From an alpha proteobacterium U9-1i (GTDB lineage: Bacteria > Pseudomonadota > Alphaproteobacteria > Caulobacterales > Aquidulcibacteraceae), in contig BBSY01000003.1 in NCBI GenBank assembly GCA_000974665.1, forward strand, positions 62,001 to 126,000: 64,000 bases of DNA, read 5' to 3'. Of the stretch, positions 59,651 through 64,000 are shown in pieces (position 1 is the stretch's first letter; each line of letters begins with the position of its first letter). The notes below the pieces were generated by a model. It saw nothing but the letters and a program-made list of their open reading frames with translations. It did not search any database and was not told the origin of the DNA. Made by a program: the position numbers and the translations under genes.

Positions 59651-61050
59651 GGCCCCGCCTCGACGCGCTCCTCCGCACGACCACGTTCCGGCTTGCCCTC
59701 GTGCAAGCCGGGGTGGTTCTTTCCTTTGTCGTCGCGCTTTTGCTCTACGTCTATTTCACGACGGCGGGGCAGCTCATCCGCGACTCCGACAATCTGGCCG
59801 TTGAAGAATACACCACTCTTGAGCGCGCCTATGGCGAAGGAGGCATCCGGCGCTTGACTCAGGAAGTCGTGGAGCGCTCCGCGCGCGATGGCCCGATGCT
59901 CTACGTTCTGGCCGATCGCGACGGCGTGGTGGTGGCGGGCGATTTTCAGACGCTGCCGGTTATTCCGGGCGATCGTGTCGAGCGCGTCGATTTCGGTTAC
60001 GACAGGCGTAACCTCGACGGAGATGCGACGCGCGGGCGCGCGCGTGGCCAAGTCGGTCGGATATTGAACCAGCCCATCCTCATGGTGGCGCGCGATCTTG
60101 GCGATAACGCCGTGATCGCGGGGCGGATCACGCGGGCTCTATGGACTGTCGCAGGCGTAGGCTTATTGCTCGCCGTTATCAGCGGCTTGACCGCTGCCTG
60201 GCAGGCCGCGCGTCGCGCGGAGGCGCTGTCAGTGACAGCGCGCGACGTCATGGGCGGAGATTTGACGCGGCGCGCGCCTGTGAGGGGCGCGGGCGACGAG
60301 TTCGATGCGCTCGCGGAAGACATGAACGCGATGCTCGATCGAATCGAGCACCTTGTTCAGACGACGCGAACCGCCGGCGACGCCATCGCGCACGATTTGC
60401 GTTCGCCGTTGACGCGCTTCCGCCAAAAACTCGAAGCTGCACTCGACGCAGCGCCAGACTCGGACGCCGATCGCGAGGCGCTTCGAAAGGCAGTCGATGA
60501 TTCAGATCGCATGGTCGATATGTTCAACGCCGTCCTTCGATTGGCGCGCGTAGAGGCAGCGGGAAACTGGAAGTTCGAGCGCGTGGACGTCACCGCGGTG
60601 CTTGAGGAATTGGTGGAGTTCTATCAGCCGGCGGCCGAGGATGAAGGGCTCACCTTCGAAGGGCATATCAATGCGGGGCTGGCGATCATGGGCGATCATG
60701 GGTTGGTAACGCAGGCTGCGTCTAACTTGATCGAGAACGCCATCAAATACACGCCGCCGGGAGGGCGTGTAGAGGTGCGCGCGGTAAAACGCCCAGATGG
60801 GCGCATAGAATTGTGTGTATCCGACAACGGACCGGGCGTGCCGCCGGAGGATCGCGATCGTGTGATGGAGCGGTTCGTCCGCCTTGAGACCGCACGCACC
60901 ACGCCCGGCGTGGGCTTGGGGTTGAGCCTGGTGTCCGCAGTCGCGCGTCTGCATCGCGGCGGTTTGCATTTGCGCGACGGCCTGACGGAGAACGGCAAGG
61001 CGGGGCTCGGTGCGGCGCTTGTGTTGCCGGCGGCCGAGCTTGAGCGCTAG
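59647..61050 (+). CDS. Sensor histidine kinase paired with the degP-linked regulator
   Basis: Membrane kinase of 467 residues: helix 1 about 17-40, a periplasmic sensor of about 120 residues, helix 2 about 160-183, HAMP (ARRAEALSVTARDVMGGDLTRRAP), H-box TAGDAIAHDLRSPLTRFRQKLE, ATPase ASNLIENAIKYTPPGG (N), VSDNGPGVP (G1) and GVGLGLSLVSAVARLHRGGL (G2). ATG 59647 overlaps the regulator stop. The stop TAG shares one base with the glnE GTG, so the kinase and GlnE are probably co-translated. Confidence 0.95.
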   Translation: MRPRLDALLRTTTFRLALVQAGVVLSFVVALLLYVYFTTAGQLIRDSDNLAVEEYTTLERAYGEGGIRRLTQEVVERSARDGPMLYVLADRDGVVVAGDFQTLPVIPGDRVERVDFGYDRRNLDGDATRGRARGQVGRILNQPILMVARDLGDNAVIAGRITRALWTVAGVGLLLAVISGLTAAWQAARRAEALSVTARDVMGGDLTRRAPVRGAGDEFDALAEDMNAMLDRIEHLVQTTRTAGDAIAHDLRSPLTRFRQKLEAALDAAPDSDADREALRKAVDDSDRMVDMFNAVLRLARVEAAGNWKFERVDVTAVLEELVEFYQPAAEDEGLTFEGHINAGLAIMGDHGLVTQAASNLIENAIKYTPPGGRVEVRAVKRPDGRIELCVSDNGPGVPPEDRDRVMERFVRLETARTTPGVGLGLSLVSAVARLHRGGLHLRDGLTENGKAGLGAALVLPAAELER

Positions 61051-63923
61051 TGGTGACGACACTCATACGCCCCGCAGTCGCGACCATTGAGGCGCCCGCG
61101 CCGTTTGGTGGCACGCCATGGGCGGCGGCCGCGGCTGCCGCACACCAACATTCGCCTTATCTGAGGCGACTCATCGAACGCCGTGACGATCTGTTTGAAG
61201 CGGTCGATGAAGATTGGCCCGAGCGCGTCCTCCAATCCTCCATCGCCGGCGCAAACGCCATTGCCGCCGATCCGCCGCCTATGGACGAAGCGATGCGCAT
61301 CCTGCGCCGTGGCAAGCAGGCGGTGCACTTGGCTATCGCAATCGCCGACCTCGCGCGCGCGTGGCCGCTGATGCGCGTGACGGCGGCGTTGACGCAGTTC
61401 GCGGATGCGGCCCTTGCCGCTGCTGTTGCGCTTGGCGTCCGTGATTTGCAGGCACGTGGTGAACTTTTGCCAGCGGCGCTTGACCGCGCTGAAGGGCCCG
61501 CGCCCGGTTTCACACTCATCGCCATGGGCAAGATGGGTGCGGGCGAGCTCAATTATTCGAGCGACATCGATTTCTCGGTGTTTTTCGAGCCCACGCGGCT
61601 GCCGGTCGCGACGGCGCGGGAGCCGCGCGTTGTCGCAGTGCGCATGGTGGCGCCAATCGTGCGCGCACTCGAGGAGATCACTGCGGACGGGTACGTGTTC
61701 CGCACCGACCTGCGGCTCCGTCCCGATCCGGGCTCGACGCCAGTCGCAGTTTCAATCGACGCCGCGGCGCATTATTACCAGACCTTGGGCCAGAACTGGG
61801 AGCGCGCCGCTTTCATCAAGGCGCGCGCCGCTGCTGGCGATCAAGGGTGCGGGGCCGCGTTTTTGCGTGAGCTGGAGCCCTACATCTGGCGCAAGCATCT
61901 GGATTTCGCCGCCGTCGCTGATGTGAAGTCCATCAAGCGCCAAATCCTGTCGGCCCACAAAAGCGCGGACCTGAACGATCCGGTGTTCGACGTAAAGCTG
62001 GGGCGCGGCGGTATTCGAGACATCGAACTCTTCGTGCAAACGCAGCAACTCATTCTTGGCGGTCGGAACAAGAAGCTGCGTGTGATCGGAACCTTGGCGG
62101 GGCTTGAAGCGCTGGCTGAAGCAGAAGCAATCTCCGCGGAGGCGCGCGATGCGCTTTCCGCTGCTTACGTGTTTTTCCGCGACGTTGAGCATCGCATCCA
62201 AATGCTCGAGGACGGGCACACCCATCGCGTGCCCGCCGATCCCGATACGCGTGCGCGCGTGGCCGCGCTCGCGGGCTTTGAGACGAACGCGGCATTTGAG
62301 GCCGCTTTGATCGAGCAGCGTCGCATCGTGTCGGACATCGATCATCAGCTCTTCGGCGGTGGTGAAAGCCTCGCAGATCCTCTGGGGAGTTTGATTTTTA
62401 CGGGCGTGGAAGACGACCCGGAAACATTGAAGACCATTGCCCGGTTGGGCTACGAGGGCGCGGGCTTCGTCAGTCAGACAATTCGCGGGTGGCACCACGG
62501 ACGCATCCGCGCCATGCGTGCGGAACGCGCGCGCGAGCTGCTGACGACGTTGACGCCGAAAATGTTGCGCGCGTTCTCCGCGACCGGCGAACCAGATCAA
62601 GCCTTCTTGCGATTCAGCCTGTTCTTCGGCCGGCTCTCCGCCGGCGTACAAGTGTTGGCGTTGCTTGATGCGCGGCCGACCTTGCTGGAGCTCTTGGCCC
62701 GCCTGTTTGCGTTGGCCCCCAAACTGGCCGAACGCCTTGCGCGCCGGCCCTCTTTGCTGGACGCCATGGTCGAGCCGCGCTTCTCGCAGCCGCTCACGCG
62801 AGACGCGCCGGGTGGCCGCCTTGACGATTTGCGTGAACGACTGGCGGATGCGGACTCGTTTGAGGCGCGGCTGAATGAAGCGCGACGCTTTCAAAGCGAT
62901 GAGGGGTTTCGCATTGGCGTACAGGTGCTCGAAGGCGCCGCCAGCGCTGAAGCCGCGGGTGCGGCCCATGCCGACCTCGCGGAAGCTTGCGTCATCGCCA
63001 TGGCGGAGGTTGCACTAGCAGAGGTGACACGTACGAGCGGCGCGGCGCCTGGCGTATTCACGGTTCTAGCGCTCGGAAAGTTTGGCGGACGCGAACTCGC
63101 CGAAGGCTCTGACCTCGATCTCATGCTCGTTTATGATGCGACGGCGGAAGCGAACGAACGGGGACTGATGGCCGGCGAGTATTTCGCGCGCCTTACGCAG
63201 CGTTTGATCAGCGCGCTCTCCGCGCCAACCGAAGCGGGTTTGCTTTACGAGATCGATGCCAAGCTCCGCCCGTCCGGTTCAAAGGGGCCGGTTGCGGTGC
63301 GATTGTCGTCGTTTGAGCGCTATTACGAACAGGAAGCATGGACCTGGGAATTGCAGGCGCTAACGCGCTTGCGACCGGTCGCGGGCGACGCGGCGCTCGG
63401 CGCGCGCGTTCAAGCGCTGGCGCATGCTGTGCTGGCGCGACCGCGCGATGTGGCAAAAACCCTCGGCGACGTCGCCGATATGCGCGCGCGTATGGAACGC
63501 GAGCGCCGGCCGCGCGGCGCATGGGACTTGAAGCTCGCGCCCGGTGGGCTTGTCGATGTGGAGTTCATTGCCCAAGCCCTGCAACTGACCGCCGGCACGG
63601 ACCAAGTTCTCTCGCCCAACACAGGGCAAGCGCTGAGCGCACTCGCGGCCCATGGATCGTTGGACCCGGCGCTCCACCAGCGCCTAAGTGCGGCTTGGCT
63701 CCTTTGGGGCGACCTGCAGCAGACACTTCGGATCTGCGTTGAAGGCGAGTTCGACCCCAGCGAGGCGTCGCCGGCCCTTCAAGCCAAGCTCGCTCAACTT
63801 GCAGGATCGCCGGATTTCGAAGCTCTTGAGGCGCGCGTCGAAGACACTCAAGCAAACGTTCGCGCCGCGTTTGTTCAGCTTGTCGGCCCGCTCACCGACG
63901 GAACTGCGCCGCTCGGCCGTTAA
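61050..63923 (+). CDS. glnE: Bifunctional glutamine synthetase adenylyltransferase/deadenylylase GlnE
   Basis: Adds and removes AMP on glutamine synthetase in response to PII state. The 957-residue product has two nucleotidyltransferase domains: the N-terminal deadenylylase (MGKMGAGELNYSSDIDFSVFFEP, about residues 157-180, then FRTDLRLRPDPGSTP) and the C-terminal adenylylase (LALGKFGGRELAEGSDLDLMLVYD near 675, then YEIDAKLRPSGSKGPVAV). Start GTG 61050. The gene is complete. Confidence 0.97.
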   Translation: MVTTLIRPAVATIEAPAPFGGTPWAAAAAAAHQHSPYLRRLIERRDDLFEAVDEDWPERVLQSSIAGANAIAADPPPMDEAMRILRRGKQAVHLAIAIADLARAWPLMRVTAALTQFADAALAAAVALGVRDLQARGELLPAALDRAEGPAPGFTLIAMGKMGAGELNYSSDIDFSVFFEPTRLPVATAREPRVVAVRMVAPIVRALEEITADGYVFRTDLRLRPDPGSTPVAVSIDAAAHYYQTLGQNWERAAFIKARAAAGDQGCGAAFLRELEPYIWRKHLDFAAVADVKSIKRQILSAHKSADLNDPVFDVKLGRGGIRDIELFVQTQQLILGGRNKKLRVIGTLAGLEALAEAEAISAEARDALSAAYVFFRDVEHRIQMLEDGHTHRVPADPDTRARVAALAGFETNAAFEAALIEQRRIVSDIDHQLFGGGESLADPLGSLIFTGVEDDPETLKTIARLGYEGAGFVSQTIRGWHHGRIRAMRAERARELLTTLTPKMLRAFSATGEPDQAFLRFSLFFGRLSAGVQVLALLDARPTLLELLARLFALAPKLAERLARRPSLLDAMVEPRFSQPLTRDAPGGRLDDLRERLADADSFEARLNEARRFQSDEGFRIGVQVLEGAASAEAAGAAHADLAEACVIAMAEVALAEVTRTSGAAPGVFTVLALGKFGGRELAEGSDLDLMLVYDATAEANERGLMAGEYFARLTQRLISALSAPTEAGLLYEIDAKLRPSGSKGPVAVRLSSFERYYEQEAWTWELQALTRLRPVAGDAALGARVQALAHAVLARPRDVAKTLGDVADMRARMERERRPRGAWDLKLAPGGLVDVEFIAQALQLTAGTDQVLSPNTGQALSALAAHGSLDPALHQRLSAAWLLWGDLQQTLRICVEGEFDPSEASPALQAKLAQLAGSPDFEALEARVEDTQANVRAAFVQLVGPLTDGTAPLGR

Positions 63924-63964
63924 ATCCGGCGAGCTGGTGCACAGACGCTGGCTCCTTAGGGGCC

Positions 63965-64000
63965 TTACTCGGCCGCTGTCGCTTCGGCGGTTTGGCCGCC
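63965..64000 (-). CDS. Possible 3' end of a minus-strand gene cut by the window edge
   Basis: The minus strand reads 11 codons, GGQTAEATAAE, then TAA at 63965. The Gly/Ala-rich tail and the position convergent with glnE fit the end of a gene that begins outside the window. Too little is visible to name it. Confidence 0.25.
   Translation of the reverse strand, partial: GGQTAEATAAE

Noticed and set aside
61752-62969. 405-codon minus-strand open frame
   Set aside because: Antisense shadow of glnE with no supporting start or motif.

Overview
The window is 64 kb of high-GC, gene-dense chromosome from an alphaproteobacterium. The gene content fits the Caulobacterales/Hyphomonadaceae side of the class: a complete Rhodobacter-type gene transfer agent (GTA) cluster, MucR, DUF2336 and DUF6456 proteins, Ccm system I cytochrome c maturation, zinc-free ribosomal protein S4, and a BolA-Grx4 pair. 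This placement is inference from family content; there is no rRNA or other taxonomic marker in the window. I saw no tRNA, rRNA, CRISPR array, insertion sequence or integrase.

Layout. 1-8954: a cut rimO, an iron-storage pair bfd-bfr behind a Fur-like operator, two lipoproteins built from repeated NTF2-like modules, rpsD with a clear terminator, a PPK2 polyphosphate kinase, a DUF502 membrane protein, an HtrA-like protease without an export signal, and bolA-grxD. 8955-13131: a 457-bp leader region followed by exbB, two exbD genes, a TonB-like gene, a strong terminator, a third exbD and a second TonB-like gene. 13226-16230: a small secreted protein, an MFS exporter and a DUF2336 protein. 16314-23470: ten overlapping genes for a Mrp-type cation/proton antiporter of the split type (order E-F-G-DUF4040-B-C-D-D-small-D). 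23621-32973: mucR, a DnaA domain IV-like protein with a DUF6456 protein, sufE, a histidine kinase, prfC and several uncharacterised proteins.

31384-36885 is a minus-strand run (bifunctional class A PBP, ABC-F ATPase, PAN-domain secreted protein, DUF2336 protein). 37087-50265 is the GTA structural cluster, with recognisable counterparts of g1 to g15 including g3.5 and g10.1, all on the plus strand and apparently intact. 50344-63923 holds a DnaJ-type co-chaperone, a PepSY protein with an OmpR/PhoQ-type two-component pair, ccmI-E-F-H, a DegP-type periplasmic protease with its own two-component pair, and glnE translationally coupled to that kinase.

The strongest candidates for something not well described are the atypical antiporter, whose three NuoL/M/N-like subunits differ at residues normally needed for proton transfer; the multi-ExbD TonB system with two dissimilar TonB-like partners; the tandem NTF2-module lipoproteins; and the DnaA-like/DUF6456 pair behind a striking A-tract palindrome. 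All functional calls come from reading translated sequence by eye; no database search was run.
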